NCBI GenBank assembly: GCA_025362795.1
Contig: JANYFE010000067.1
Span: 1 to 64,000 of the forward strand
Direction: 5' to 3'
Length of the DNA stretch: 64,000 nucleotides
Source of the DNA: Rhodobacterales bacterium
GTDB lineage: Bacteria > Pseudomonadota > Alphaproteobacteria > Rhodobacterales > Rhodobacteraceae
Program-made: the position numbers and the translations under genes
Shown here: positions 37,018 to 48,017 of the stretch, piece by piece
Layout: every line of letters starts with the position of its first letter
How positions within the stretch are numbered: position 1 is the first letter of the stretch
Notes under the pieces: model-generated
Databases searched by the model: none
What the model saw: the letters and a program-made list of their open reading frames with translations, nothing else
Told to the model about the DNA's origin: nothing

Positions 37018-37967
37018 TTGAAAACCGCACTTAAACTTGCCGTGCTTGCCTTGGCCGGAACGGCTCTTGTTTCGCCCGCCGTGGCGCAGGAAAAAAGCAG
37101 ATCGCCTTCGTGGTGAATGCGTCATCCGACTTTTGGAAACTGGCCGAGGCGGGTGTCGCCAAGGCGCAAAAAGAACTGCCTGACTTTGAACTGCAGTTCA
37201 AATACCCCGCACAGGGCACCGCAGCGCTGCAAAACGCGCTGATGGATGACCTTGTTGCCGCCGGAACGGATGCGATCATGATCTCGTCCGCCGACCCAAA
37301 GAACTCGATTGACGCGTTCAACAAGATCGCCGGACAGATCCCGCTGTTCACCACCGATAGCGATGCGCCGTCGTCGAACCGCATCGCTTACCTTGGCTCG
37401 TCCAACGAACTGGCGGGCGAACAGGCCGGCGGCGAGATGGTCAAAGCCCTGCCGGGCGGTGGCAAATGCATGGGCTTTGTCGGCTTCCTGCAGGCGGACA
37501 ATGCCAAGGAACGTATCGCCGGGTTCAAGAAGGCGATCGAGGGTCACGGCATCGAACTGGTCGACGTGCGCGGCGATGACGTGGACTTTGCCAAGGCCCG
37601 CACCAATGTCGATGACGTGATCGTCGCCAATCCGGAAATCACCTGCATGGTCGGTTTCTATTCCTACAACCCGCCGAAAATCTACGAGGCTCTGCAAGCT
37701 GCGGGCAAACTGGGCACGATCACCGTCGTCGCCTTTGACGAAGACCCGGTGACGCTGGGCGCGGTCAAGGAAGGCTCGTTTGCCTCGACCGTGGTGCAGC
37801 AGCCGTTCGAATGGGGCTATCAAGGCATGAAGCTGATGGCGGCCTATCTGAATGGCGACAAGTCGGGCGTGCCGGCCGACGGGCTGATCATCGTGCCGAC
37901 CAAAGTGGTCAACAAGGACAATGTCGACGAATTCTCTGCCGACCTGAAAGCCAAGATTGGCGGCTGA
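37018..37967 (+). pseudogene. Ribose-type periplasmic sugar-binding protein, frameshifted
   Basis: The TTG at 37018 follows GGGAGGA and encodes a signal peptide (MKTALKLAVLALAGTALVSP, AVAQ|EK). In the A6 run at 37091-37096 the frame is lost. One more A would give AQEKKQIAFVVNASSDFWKLAEAG and a complete 316-residue protein ending KAKIGG. The mature part is a class B binding protein (DAIMISSADPKNSIDAFN, FDEDPVTLGAV). The break may be real or a homopolymer error. Confidence 0.85.
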
Positions 37968-37985
37968 GGGATTTGGTTTATAGTT

Positions 37986-38012
37986 CCGGCGCTGCACCGG
38001 TTGCAGCGCCGG
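37986..38012 (+). promoter_or_regulatory. Stem-loop between binding-protein and ATPase genes
   Basis: Perfect 11-bp arms (CCGGCGCTGCA at 37986-37996, TGCAGCGCCGG at 38002-38012) surround a 5-base loop. It is followed by GATTTTC, too weak for a strong terminator. It is likely an mRNA-stabilising or attenuating hairpin. Confidence 0.65.
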
Positions 38013-38031
38013 GATTTTCAGGGAAATTCGC

Positions 38032-39570
38032 GTGAATCTCATCCAGTCTGCAGACCCGTTTCTGACGCTGAAAGCCGTGCGCAAATCCTATACCGGTGTG
38101 CTGGCGCTCGCCGGGCTTGATCTTGTCATCCGCCCCGGTGAAGTCGTGGGACTGGTGGGCGAGAATGGCGCGGGCAAGTCGACGCTGATGAAGATATTGG
38201 GCGGCGTGATTGCGCCCGATAGCGGCGAGATCGTGATCGACGGCAAAAGTTTCGCCGCCCTGAGCGTCAAACAGTCGATAGGTTCGGGGATTGCCTTTGT
38301 GCATCAGGAACTTAACCTGTTCGACAATCTGGACGTGGCGGCGAATGTCTATATCGGCCGCGAGCCACGCAAATACGGCATCCTCAATCTGGTCGATACC
38401 GCGCGGCAACAGGCGGCGGTGGCGCCCTTGCTGGAACAACTGGGGGCCAATTTCGCGCCCGACACGCTGGTGGCCCGCTTGTCGCTCGCCCAGCAGCAAC
38501 TGGTCGAGATTGCCAAGGCTTTGTCCTATGACGCCCGGCTGGTGATCCTGGACGAGCCGACCAGCAGCCTGCCCTATGCCGAGACCGAACGCCTGCTGGG
38601 CGTGATGGACCGGCTGCGGGCGCGGGGCATTGCGGTGGTGTTTGTTTCGCACCGCCTGCACGAGGTTGAACGCGCCGCCGACCGGGTCGTGGTCTTGCGC
38701 GATGGCCAACTGGTCGGGGAACTGGCACGCGGCGATGTGAGCCACGACCGCATGGTCAAGCTGATGATCGGCCGGGATCTGAAAGGAAATTATCTGCCGC
38801 CGCGGCAACCGAAAGGTGCTGTGGCCTTGTCAGTGCGCGGCATCCGGACGGCTACCTATCCCGGTCGCGCCGTGGATCTGGACCTGCACAAGGGTGAAAT
38901 CATGGGGCTTGCCGGGCTTGTCGGATCGGGCCGCACCGAGTTGGCGCGGGCGCTGTTCGGCATAGACCCGATCCTGGGTGGCACCGTGCAACTGGACGGC
39001 GTTCCGGTGGTGATCCGCAATTCCCGTCAGGCCGTGGCACGCGGGGTTTTTCTGGTGCCGGAGGACCGCAAGGCGACCGGCGTGATCCTGGACCTGCCGG
39101 TGGCGCAGAACATCACCCTGCCTGACTTGCCGCGTTACGCCAGCGGTCCGCTGGTGTCTGCGGGTCTGGAGAATGCGCGGGCGACACAAAGCCGTGCGAG
39201 CCTTGCCATCAAGACGCCGGACATCCAAACCCGGACCAAGCTGCTGTCGGGCGGCAATCAGCAAAAGGTGGTGCTGGCGAAATGGCTGGCGATGCAGCCC
39301 AAGGTAATGATCTTTGACGAACCAACCCGCGGCATTGATATCGGCTCCAAGTCAGAGATTTACCGTCTGATGCGCGGGCTGGCCGATCAGGGCGTGGCGG
39401 TCTTGATGATTTCCTCCGACATGGAGGAGGTTATCGGCGTGTCGGACCGGGTGACGGTGATGCACGAGGGTCGCATCAGCGGTGTCTTGGACCGCGCGGA
39501 TTTCAGTGAGGAAAACGTGCTGCAACTGGCGGTGGGCCGGGCAGCGGTGCAGGGCGGGAGCAGGGCATGA
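38032..39570 (+). CDS. Ribose/xylose-type sugar ABC ATPase (two ATPase domains)
   Basis: This 512-residue CUT2 ATPase has an N-terminal domain with Walker A GENGAGKST and signature LSLAQQQLVEIAKAL. The degenerate C-terminal domain has VGSGRTELARALFG, LSGGNQQKVVLAKWLAMQPKVMIFDEPTRGIDIGSKSEIY. The GTG at 38032 follows AGGGA. It is intact, although the binding protein and permease of the same operon are broken. The end overlaps the permease start (ATGA). Confidence 0.9.
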   Translation: MNLIQSADPFLTLKAVRKSYTGVLALAGLDLVIRPGEVVGLVGENGAGKSTLMKILGGVIAPDSGEIVIDGKSFAALSVKQSIGSGIAFVHQELNLFDNLDVAANVYIGREPRKYGILNLVDTARQQAAVAPLLEQLGANFAPDTLVARLSLAQQQLVEIAKALSYDARLVILDEPTSSLPYAETERLLGVMDRLRARGIAVVFVSHRLHEVERAADRVVVLRDGQLVGELARGDVSHDRMVKLMIGRDLKGNYLPPRQPKGAVALSVRGIRTATYPGRAVDLDLHKGEIMGLAGLVGSGRTELARALFGIDPILGGTVQLDGVPVVIRNSRQAVARGVFLVPEDRKATGVILDLPVAQNITLPDLPRYASGPLVSAGLENARATQSRASLAIKTPDIQTRTKLLSGGNQQKVVLAKWLAMQPKVMIFDEPTRGIDIGSKSEIYRLMRGLADQGVAVLMISSDMEEVIGVSDRVTVMHEGRISGVLDRADFSEENVLQLAVGRAAVQGGSRA

Positions 39571-40547
39571 ACAAAAAAGACCTCGGGCTGTTGGTGCTGA
39601 TCATCGTGGTGGCGCTGGGGGTCTACTTGCGCAACCCGCTGTTCCTGTCTGCCAACAACATTGCCAACACCGCCAATCTGATCGGGCTGTTCGGGCTGTT
39701 TTCCATCGCGCAGGGCTTTGTCATCATTACCGGCGGCATTGATCTGTCTGCAGGATCGCTGATCGCTCTGCTGGGCGTGTTGTTCGTCAGTATGGTCGGC
39801 AGCATGGGTATTTACTAGCCGGCGGCGATGGTGATGGTGATGGCCGTCGGGCTGGTGTTGGGACTGGCGCACGGCCTGCTGATCACCCAGCTAAAGATCC
39901 AGCCCTTTGTCGTCACCTTATGCGGGTTGTTGATTTATCGCGGCGCAGCAAGAGGTTACACGGCAGACGCCACGGCGGGCTTTCCGTTTGGCAGCACATA
40001 TCCGGGTCTGGATTTCTTTACCAACCGGATCTGGGGCATACCGACCGCCACCTATGTCTTGCTGGTGGTCGCGGTGATTGCCTGGTTCGTGCTGCACCGG
40101 TCGGTCTTTGGCCGCTACCTGTTCGCCGTCGGCAAGAACGAAGAGGCGGCACGGTTTTCGGGCATTCGCACCGATCTGGTGATCCTGTCGGCCTATGTGA
40201 TCTGCGCCGGCCTGACCGCCTTCGCCTCGATCTTCTTTGCGATGTATACAAGGTCGGTCGCCCCGTCGTCGCATGGCAATTTCTACGAGCTTTACGCGAT
40301 TGCGGCAGCGGTGCTGGGTGGGTTTTCGCTGCGCGGTGGCGAAGGGTCGATCATCGGCGTGGTGCTGGGCACGATCCTGTTGCAGATCTTGCAGAACCTC
40401 GTGAACCTGCTGGGCATCCCGTCCTCGCTGAACTTCGCGGTGATGGGCGGGGTCATTCTGGCCGGGGTGCTGGTGGATCAGCAGTTCAGCACCTTGCGCG
40501 ACCGCCGCATGAAGGCGCAGTCGGCCAAGGCGATGGCGGGCGGCTGA
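39567..40547 (+). pseudogene. Ribose-type sugar ABC permease with in-frame amber codon
   Basis: A 326-codon RbsC-type permease gene is interrupted by TAG at codon 84 (39816-39818). Before it reads GGIDLSAGSLIALLGVLFVSMVGSMGIY; after it, in the same frame, PAAMVMVMAVGLVLGLAHGLLITQLKIQPFVVTL. A TGG (Trp) to TAG change is the simplest cause. The rest, including AVGKNEEAARFSGI and GGFSLRGGEGSI, is normal. Confidence 0.85.
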
Positions 40548-40855
40548 CCTGGCTCGGGCACAGAAAGTGTCGCCCGGCCAGATCAGCGCATTGGTGCCCC
40601 GATGATGCGCTGCGGCCTTTGGCCACTATGGCCAGGAAAAGACCGCACACAAAGCCGCGCCCGCGTGCCGTGACCCCGCGTCACGCCGAAAGTTACCCAA
40701 AGGTCAAACGCTCCAAATTATTGTTAAAAATCAGTACCCTGAAAAATGTCCACATGTGGACGTTAAAAAAACCGGCCCGGCCCGCCTGAGCACCGCCACC
40801 GCCAATTCGCGGCCCGTCTTCGCGTTTGCGGGCCCGCCGAACGCGGCGCAAGGGA
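40548..40855. other. Intergenic stretch of 308 bases with a 14-bp perfect palindrome
   Basis: The gap separates two convergent genes. At 40748-40761 lies the perfect palindrome GTCCACATGTGGAC, flanked by A-runs on both sides. On the minus strand it is followed by ATTTTTC and could end transcription of the epimerase gene. No coding frame with family similarity was seen. Confidence 0.5.
40748..40761 (-). terminator. Possible terminator/palindrome downstream of the epimerase gene
   Basis: GTCCA-CATG-TGGAC can fold as a 5-bp stem. A T-run (ATTTTT) follows on the minus strand and another precedes it. It could instead be a repetitive palindromic element. Confidence 0.35.
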
Positions 40856-41851
40856 CTAGTTTTTTGAGAGCCAACGGTCCACAATTTGGCCTTCGATGTC
40901 CAAAGAAACAAGTTGGACATGTGCATGGTCCATCGCGTCGACATAGCCCCGAAAGCAGGCATCCAGGTCCGGAGCGGGCCGAAATTCGGGGAAGTCGGCC
41001 AGAAAACGGCCCATGGAATGCCAAAGGTCAAACTGCGTCTGCTCGTGATAAAGGCAGTTCGCGGGAACCGAGGGATGGCTGGCCAGATAATGCCTAGGGA
41101 TCATTACAGGCCGCAGTTCTGCCCCGGCGGCGCTGGCGATACGCGCCATATAATCAAGGTGGTCGATCGGCGCATTGGGCGAGCCGACGGTATAGTCGCG
41201 GTTCAATGCCGCAGCCGACCCGGCGGTAAGGGCGATCATCCGACCGGTGTCCGATGCATCGGAGGTATGGATCCAGCCCCGCCGTGTTCCATCCAGAGAA
41301 GCGTCCGGGACCGGAACGGGCAGTCCGAGGCGCAGCCGCGCGATCAGATTTCGGGCGGAGCGGTCAAAGATCGAAATGACGAAACCCCGCCCGGCCGAAA
41401 ACGTGGGGCGGACGATGGTCAAGGCGATCCCGCGCAGCGCAAGATCGCGTTTCAAAGCCAGCTCTGTCGCGCGTTTCTCGGCCGCATAGGCGCTGGTTGT
41501 TGGTGACCAGACACCGGACTCGACCATCGGCAGCTGGGTCAGCGGCAGGCCATAGACATCGACGGTGCTGACGAAGACGACTTGCATGACGCACGACGGC
41601 AATGCTGCTGCCAGGGCACTGGCCTCGATTCGGTTGAAGCAGACGAAATCGATCACTACGTCTGGCTTGAACGCGGCAAGGGCGGCCCGCAGCGCGAAAG
41701 TGTCATGACGGTCGCCCGCAAAGGTCTGCCCTTGGGCATCAGGAGCGATACTGCGCCGAAAGACGGCGACTTCGGCCCCTTGTGCGACCAGAGCCGCGTG
41801 GGTGTGGCCGGAAATGACACCAGAACCACCAATGATAAAGATTCTGGCCAC
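40856..41851 (-). CDS. NAD-dependent epimerase/dehydratase-family protein
   Basis: This 331-residue extended SDR has the glycine motif IGGSGVISG near residue 7, active-site segment VFVSTVDVYG and catalytic Tyr/Lys in SAYAAEKRATE. RPTFSAGRGF and GWIHTSDASDTGRM follow the family pattern. It begins 46 bases after the ATPase gene and is probably the last gene of the apiosidase/ABC operon. A nucleotide-sugar or free-sugar oxidoreduction is likely; the substrate is unknown. Confidence 0.82.
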   Translation of the reverse strand: MARIFIIGGSGVISGHTHAALVAQGAEVAVFRRSIAPDAQGQTFAGDRHDTFALRAALAAFKPDVVIDFVCFNRIEASALAAALPSCVMQVVFVSTVDVYGLPLTQLPMVESGVWSPTTSAYAAEKRATELALKRDLALRGIALTIVRPTFSAGRGFVISIFDRSARNLIARLRLGLPVPVPDASLDGTRRGWIHTSDASDTGRMIALTAGSAAALNRDYTVGSPNAPIDHLDYMARIASAAGAELRPVMIPRHYLASHPSVPANCLYHEQTQFDLWHSMGRFLADFPEFRPAPDLDACFRGYVDAMDHAHVQLVSLDIEGQIVDRWLSKN

Positions 41852-41897
41852 CAGTCACGCTCCCTTGTTTGAATTTCGTGCGATTGTGTGGGGGGTG

Positions 41898-42980
<1,083 letters not shown>

Positions 42981-42992
42981 GACTTCAACTCC

Positions 42993-44570
42993 TTAACGGT
43001 GCAGGACCAATACCATGTCCAGCGGATGGCCATCGCTGTCGGTGCCGGGGGGACAGGTAAAGGCTGCGCCGTCGGCTGTGGCGGGTGCCCAGACGGCGCT
43101 GCGTGGGTCGAACCACTGTGCGTTTGCCCCCGCAAACGCAATTTCCGCGGTGCCGCCGGCCGGATAATAGACCACAGCAACTTCACCGCTGACCGATTTC
43201 AGGGCAAGCGGTCGATACCCGGTGGCGAAACTGCCCCTGACCAGATCAGACGCGGGGCGCAGCGTTTCGAAGGGCACCGCTTCGGTCAGGAAATTCCGGA
43301 TCACCGTGATATCGGCCGTGCCCGGCTGATCCCGGTCCAGCAGCATCCACGGACCCCAGGAGTTTTCCTGGCCGTTGATCATGCCCATTGCCTGGCTGAT
43401 CCCGCGCCAGGCGGATCGTCTGGTGTGGTTGCGGTCGCAGAATTCGTGGTGCGGCAGCTTGTTCTCGAAGTCGGGATTGCGCTCGTAGCCCCATTCCGCA
43501 AACAGTCTGGCCCCCTGCCAACCGGCAAAGGCATGCTGGATCACCTCCTCGATCCCCGCTGCGAGCCAGGCATTGTCCTTGTCCCGCGTGCCCCAGTATT
43601 GAAAGTTGACGCTGTCGATCGCTTCTGGATCGGCGCGGAAGCGGTCGGCAAAGGGCGGGACCACCGGACCGTTATGACAGGTGACAAGGTGGCCATGGGG
43701 GGCGGTGTCCTTGATCCAGCGCGCCACGCGGATCAGCCAGCGGTCGGCCGCCGGTTTCCAGTTCCAGTCGCCGTTGGGGTAATATTCGTATTCATTCAAC
43801 GGCGTCCAGAAATACACGCAGTTGTAGGCATCATAGCGCGCAATCACATAGCGCATCCAAAGCTGTTCCCATTCGGGCGTGAACACCATGCGGTGGTTGA
43901 ACGGAAATTCGAAGCCCCAGCCTTCCATGATAAGTTCCAGCCCAAAGCCCATAGCCTCGATCCGCGCGATCGAGCCATCGACGGCCTTGAACCAGTTCAG
44001 ATTGAACAGATCGAACCGGGGTGCGGTGGCCGAACCGCCCCAGGGCCACATTGGCCTTGTCTGCCAGTTGAAATCCCCGGCCGGCGGATGAAAGGCGCTG
44101 ATGGTCAGCCGGGTGCGCAGCAGGTTGAAGCCCTGCGCCTTGCGCCGTTCCAGAAAGCCCGGAATGTCGCCGCCGCAGTATTCCATGCCGAACAGGTCAT
44201 AGACCGTGTCGCCCACGGCCAGGAACGGCGTGCCGTCCTCAAAGGAATAGCCCCAGCCGGTGTCCGGTGTGGCGCGCAATGTGCCGCGCGTGACATTCGC
44301 CGTTGCCTTGAAACGTCCGGACATAGCGAAGTCCGGGTTGTGGGGCCGTGAGGTGAGCTGGAAAGTCCAGTCCCCGACCTCGCCCGGATTGAAGCGAAGC
44401 CGCCAGATCCCGTCGCCATCATAGAATGTCGGCATCGTGACCGTGCTTCCCGACGGACTGGTCAGGACGCAATCCACCTGAACGTCGGCAAACGGGCTGT
44501 AGTAAGCTTTGTGGCTTTCAAATACCCATTCACCCACGGTGCGAATGGGCAGGGAAGCGGGGCCAGTCAT
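42993..44570 (-). CDS. Apiosidase-like glycoside hydrolase (DUF5060 + DUF4038/GH140-type)
   Basis: This 525-residue protein has an N-terminal DUF5060 beta domain (EWVFESHKAYYSPFADVQVDCVLTSPSG...) and an apiosidase-like TIM barrel (PFLAVGDTVYDLFG, LNEYEYYPNGDW, RLFAEWGYER). A C-terminal beta domain follows (VAVVYYPAGGTAEIAF). The Glu of LNEYEYY and of AEWGYE are candidate catalytic residues. There is no signal peptide, so it should act on imported apiosides. The ATG at 44570 has GGAGA 6 bases upstream. Known for the fold: GH140 includes RG-II apiosidase. The specificity here is inferred from fold and from the linked ApsD/ApnL genes. Confidence 0.7.
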   Translation of the reverse strand: MTGPASLPIRTVGEWVFESHKAYYSPFADVQVDCVLTSPSGSTVTMPTFYDGDGIWRLRFNPGEVGDWTFQLTSRPHNPDFAMSGRFKATANVTRGTLRATPDTGWGYSFEDGTPFLAVGDTVYDLFGMEYCGGDIPGFLERRKAQGFNLLRTRLTISAFHPPAGDFNWQTRPMWPWGGSATAPRFDLFNLNWFKAVDGSIARIEAMGFGLELIMEGWGFEFPFNHRMVFTPEWEQLWMRYVIARYDAYNCVYFWTPLNEYEYYPNGDWNWKPAADRWLIRVARWIKDTAPHGHLVTCHNGPVVPPFADRFRADPEAIDSVNFQYWGTRDKDNAWLAAGIEEVIQHAFAGWQGARLFAEWGYERNPDFENKLPHHEFCDRNHTRRSAWRGISQAMGMINGQENSWGPWMLLDRDQPGTADITVIRNFLTEAVPFETLRPASDLVRGSFATGYRPLALKSVSGEVAVVYYPAGGTAEIAFAGANAQWFDPRSAVWAPATADGAAFTCPPGTDSDGHPLDMVLVLHR

Positions 44571-44594
44571 GATAGTCTCCAATCGGTTGATGCG

Positions 44595-45440
44595 TCAGCC
44601 TTTGACAGCGCCGGCGGTCAGACCGGCGACGAAATAGCGTTGTAGAAACAGGAAGATGATCAGCACCGGGATGATCGAGATCAGAACCCCGGCCTTCAGC
44701 AGCGTGTATTGCGAAGAATGTTCGCCCTGAAACTGCAAAAGGCCCAAGGGCACGGTCCGCGAGTCCGAGGCACTGGTCAGGACAAGCGGCAGCAGGAATT
44801 CATTCCAGGTTGCCAGCGTATCAATGATGAACAAGGCGGCCAGCGGCGGCACCGACAGGGGGATCATGATCTTGCGGAAGATGGTGATTTCGGACGCGCC
44901 GTCGACCCGGGCCGCTTCGACCAGTTCGGTCGGGATCTGCCGGAAAAATCCCCTCATCACCAGAATCTGCAAGGGCAGTCCGAAGGCGAGGTAAGGCGGC
45001 AAGAGCGCGAACAACGAGTTCGACAGGCCCAGCGCTTTCATCATCAACACCAAAGGTTGCAGCGCGACCTGCACCGGGACGGCCAGTCCGATCAGGAAGA
45101 ACAGAAAGATCGCATGCCGCCCGCGAAACGACATCTTGGCCAGCGGATAGGCGGCCAGAGAAGCGAGGGCGATGCCAAGCGGCACTTTCATTGCGATGAT
45201 GAACAGGCTGTTCTTGAAGTAGATGCCAAAGCCGCCCGTGCTCCAGGCCTTGACGAAATTGCTCCACAGGAACTTTTCCGGCCAAGTGAATACGCCATGC
45301 ATCATCATGTCACCCTGCGAGCGCAGCGACGTCAGGATCACCGAGACAAAGGGCAGCAGCCAGACCACTGACAACAGGATCATGCAGCCCAAAACAAGCC
45401 AGGAGCCGGCGGTCATGCGCGGGCGCGGTGCGGTTTGCAT
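44595..45440 (-). CDS. Sugar ABC permease, MalG type
   Basis: This 281-residue inner-membrane protein starts [18 protein letters not shown], two bases after the upstream permease stop. The EAA loop [21 protein letters not shown] contacts the ATPase. Typical end: [17 protein letters not shown] longer frame upstream would overlap the neighbouring permease and was rejected. Confidence 0.9.
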   Translation of the reverse strand: MQTAPRPRMTAGSWLVLGCMILLSVVWLLPFVSVILTSLRSQGDMMMHGVFTWPEKFLWSNFVKAWSTGGFGIYFKNSLFIIAMKVPLGIALASLAAYPLAKMSFRGRHAIFLFFLIGLAVPVQVALQPLVLMMKALGLSNSLFALLPPYLAFGLPLQILVMRGFFRQIPTELVEAARVDGASEITIFRKIMIPLSVPPLAALFIIDTLATWNEFLLPLVLTSASDSRTVPLGLLQFQGEHSSQYTLLKAGVLISIIPVLIIFLFLQRYFVAGLTAGAVKG

Positions 45441-45442
45441 CG

Positions 45443-46369
45443 CTATTCCTTTGACATGTGGCGGATGTAGGGAATGGCGAGCACCAGGATGATCGAGGCG
45501 ATCACCCAGGCAATCGCAGCGCCATACCCTGCATGATAATACTGAAAGGTTTGAAAATACATCCAGGTGCCCAGCACCTGCGTCACCCGACCTGGCCCGC
45601 CATAGGTCATGGTGTAGATCAGATCGAACACCTTGAACCCGCCGATCACCGCCAGCGACAGTACGATCACATGGCTCTCGCGCAGACCCGGCAATGTGAC
45701 ATGGCGAAACCGCTGCACGGCATTTGCCCCGTCCACCCGCGCCGAATCGTAATAGTCGCCGTTGATGGCTTGCAGGCCCGCAAGATACAGGATCATGGGC
45801 AGCCCGACACTGCCCCAGACATAGGTGATGAACACCGACGGCATGGCCATGTCGAAGCTTGACAGCCACCCGCCGGCCAGATTTCCAAGCCCCACCCAGT
45901 GCAGGAACAGGTTTATGGCGCCGAAATTGGGGTTGTACATCCAGCTCCAGATCAGGCCGACCGAGACGAGCGGCAGCACGGCTGGCGCATAGATGATGGT
46001 GCGGAACGCCAGCGTGCCCGGCATCCTGCGGTTGAGGATCAGCGCCATCAGCAGGCCAAGCGATGTCGGGATGGTCAGTGCGCCAAGGGTCCAAAGAACG
46101 TTGTTGTAAAGGGCGGTCTGCGCCACATCGTCATGGAACAGAAAGTCGGTGTAGTTCTTCAGGCCAACAAATGTGTAGTTCGCCGACAGCCCGTCCCAGT
46201 CCAGAAAGCTGGTCCAGAGCGAAACCAACATCGGATACACAAGGAATCCCAGATAGAAGATCATCGCCGGTGCAATGAAGAGATACGGCTGCAGTTTTGT
46301 CAGCCTGCGCTGACCCTTCGACCTGGTCCGGCGCGGAACCTGTCCGGATACCTGAATTCCCTGCATCAT
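45443..46369 (-). CDS. Sugar ABC permease, MalF type
   Basis: This 308-residue inner-membrane protein has a basic N-terminus ([11 protein letters not shown]), then [23 protein letters not shown] and five more helices. The EAA loop is [22 protein letters not shown]. It forms the channel together with its partner at 44595-45440. Confidence 0.9.
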   Translation of the reverse strand: MMQGIQVSGQVPRRTRSKGQRRLTKLQPYLFIAPAMIFYLGFLVYPMLVSLWTSFLDWDGLSANYTFVGLKNYTDFLFHDDVAQTALYNNVLWTLGALTIPTSLGLLMALILNRRMPGTLAFRTIIYAPAVLPLVSVGLIWSWMYNPNFGAINLFLHWVGLGNLAGGWLSSFDMAMPSVFITYVWGSVGLPMILYLAGLQAINGDYYDSARVDGANAVQRFRHVTLPGLRESHVIVLSLAVIGGFKVFDLIYTMTYGGPGRVTQVLGTWMYFQTFQYYHAGYGAAIAWVIASIILVLAIPYIRHMSKE

Positions 46370-46398
46370 GTCCCTGTCAATGTCACTGGAAACGAACA

Positions 46399-46429
46399 GC
46401 TACCGCCCCCGAAGGTTGGAGGCGGCAGC
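46399..46429 (-). promoter_or_regulatory. Stem-loop after the CUT1 binding-protein gene
   Basis: Arms GCTACCGCC (46399-46407) and GGCGGCAGC (46421-46429) pair with one mismatch around a 13-base loop, between the binding-protein stop and the permease start. It is placed like the stem-loops after the other binding-protein genes of the window. Confidence 0.5.
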
Positions 46430-46445
46430 GCGTTGTGGACGGCGC

Positions 46446-47690
46446 TCAACCTTGCTTGGCTTTCCAGGCTGCGGCCTGCTTTTGCATCAGCGCCGCACAA
46501 TCGGCCGGCGTCAGCTTGCCGGCGACGATGCCGTCCTGCACTTCGAAGAACGTGTCCATCAGCTCTTTTTCGAAGGCCTGATCGGTTGGCGGATAAGCCG
46601 GCCGGTCAGACTGGGTGATATCGACGATCTGGCAGGTGATCGGCAGTTTGGCGCAATCGGGCGTGATGCCAATTGTGGCAGAGGCGCCAAAGGCATCGGG
46701 ATGCGCCTTGATCGTTTCGGCGTTGGTAATGTAGTCCAGAAACTTCGCCGCAGCCGCCGGGTTCTTGGAACCAGCCGCGATCATCCACTGTTCCGGGAAC
46801 GCGGAATAGCGGTCGGGCGCATGATCAGTCGGCGGCAAAAAGAAGCTGTAGACGCTGGGGTCAACACCGGCGTCGGTGATGGCCGGTTCAAACCACGGTC
46901 CTTCCAGGATCATTGCCGCCTTGCCCTGATAGATCGCAAAGCGGGCATCATCCGGCGAGACATTCAGGAAATCGGGCACCAGCCTGCCCTTGGCGATCCT
47001 GTCCGCCAGTTTCTGATAGCTGGCAACCACACAGGGCTGGTCCCAGCTTTCGGTCAGGGCGTTCAGGCCGTCATGCACGTCCGGGCCGCAGCTTGTCTCG
47101 ATGAACCAGTCGACAAGACGCATCACATGCCAGCCGAACTTGCCGCCGGTCGTGGCGCAGTGGATGCCAGCAGCCTGAAGCACCGTGCAGACGTTTTCCA
47201 TCTCGGCATAGGTCGTCGGAACCGTCAGGCCATTGGCCTCGAAGATGTCCTTGCGGTAAAAAAGCCCCATGCCCTGACCATGGAAAGGCACGCCATAGGT
47301 TTTGCCGTCAACGCCCAGACGGTCGATGATCCACTTCGGGAAACGCTCGCTCCAACTGTACTGCTTGTAAACGTCGTTCAGCGGCATCACCTGGCCGGCC
47401 TTGATGAACGGGCCGGCAACCGTGCCGCCCCACATGAAGAACGCATCCGCCGGATCGCCGCTGGCCATCGCGGTGCGCAGCATGTCGGGATACATGGCCG
47501 CGCCGCTGCCGGCGGTGTTTTCCATGGTGACGGTCATGCCCGGGTTGGCCGCCTGAAAGGCGTCAATCACGGTCTGAAATTTCGCGGCCCCGTCGCCATC
47601 GAAGATGCCAGCGAGTCGAATGTCCTGTGCAAGGGCCGGCGCCGCCACGAGCGCCCCCAGAACCGCCAGGTTGCGTAACATTGACTTCAT
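46446..47690 (-). CDS. Extracellular sugar-binding protein, CUT1 type
   Basis: This 414-residue periplasmic protein has a signal peptide (MKSMLRNLAVLGALVAAPALA|QD). The mature part shows the SBP_bac_1 pattern (FQAANPGMTVTMENTAGSGAAMYPD, DAFFMWGGTVAGPFI, GKAAMILEGPWFEP). It is the first gene of the operon with the apiosidase-like hydrolase, preceded by the shared GntR-type motif. The ligand may be an apiose-containing saccharide (inference). Confidence 0.9.
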   Translation of the reverse strand: MKSMLRNLAVLGALVAAPALAQDIRLAGIFDGDGAAKFQTVIDAFQAANPGMTVTMENTAGSGAAMYPDMLRTAMASGDPADAFFMWGGTVAGPFIKAGQVMPLNDVYKQYSWSERFPKWIIDRLGVDGKTYGVPFHGQGMGLFYRKDIFEANGLTVPTTYAEMENVCTVLQAAGIHCATTGGKFGWHVMRLVDWFIETSCGPDVHDGLNALTESWDQPCVVASYQKLADRIAKGRLVPDFLNVSPDDARFAIYQGKAAMILEGPWFEPAITDAGVDPSVYSFFLPPTDHAPDRYSAFPEQWMIAAGSKNPAAAAKFLDYITNAETIKAHPDAFGASATIGITPDCAKLPITCQIVDITQSDRPAYPPTDQAFEKELMDTFFEVQDGIVAGKLTPADCAALMQKQAAAWKAKQG

Positions 47691-48017
47691 TTGAATCCTC
47701 CCAGATCCGTTGGATTTTCAGGGCAGTCGCCCCACATCGCCCCTCTAGTGAGATAGTCATTATACCAATATATCAATAATGACAATATGATTATCCGCCC
47801 TCTGCACGGCAGTCCGACTGATTTAATCTGTGCAAAAGGGATGTATCTGGTCTGGTTTAAGGCTGGCGGATGTGATGGCGGGCCATTGGCGCAACCAGCA
47901 GGGTCGGAATAGCACCGGGCAACTAACCTTGGACGGCGCGAAACAAGGCCCACGCCGCCGCAACGACCGGTCCAGCAAACGCCTCGCCCCGGAATCCGGG
48001 ACTGGCCGAAGATCGGG
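47691..48017. other. Intergenic stretch of 327 bases upstream of the CUT1 operon
   Basis: It holds the operator-like motif at 47756-47783 close to the binding-protein start. The remainder, next to the transketolase gene end, shows no clear terminator and no credible gene. Confidence 0.5.
47756..47783. promoter_or_regulatory. GntR-type operator candidate, site 1
   Basis: GTCATTATACCAAT (47756-47769) matches the motif found before the other two operons. GTCATTAT and ATAATGAC (47776-47783) form a perfect 8-bp inverted repeat. The direct repeat ATACCAAT-ATATCAAT lies in the centre. It is 66 bases upstream of the binding-protein start codon. Confidence 0.65.

Noticed and set aside
45441-46094. 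N-terminal extension of the MalG-type permease by over 200 codons
   Set aside because: It overlaps the MalF-type permease entirely and has shadow-frame composition.
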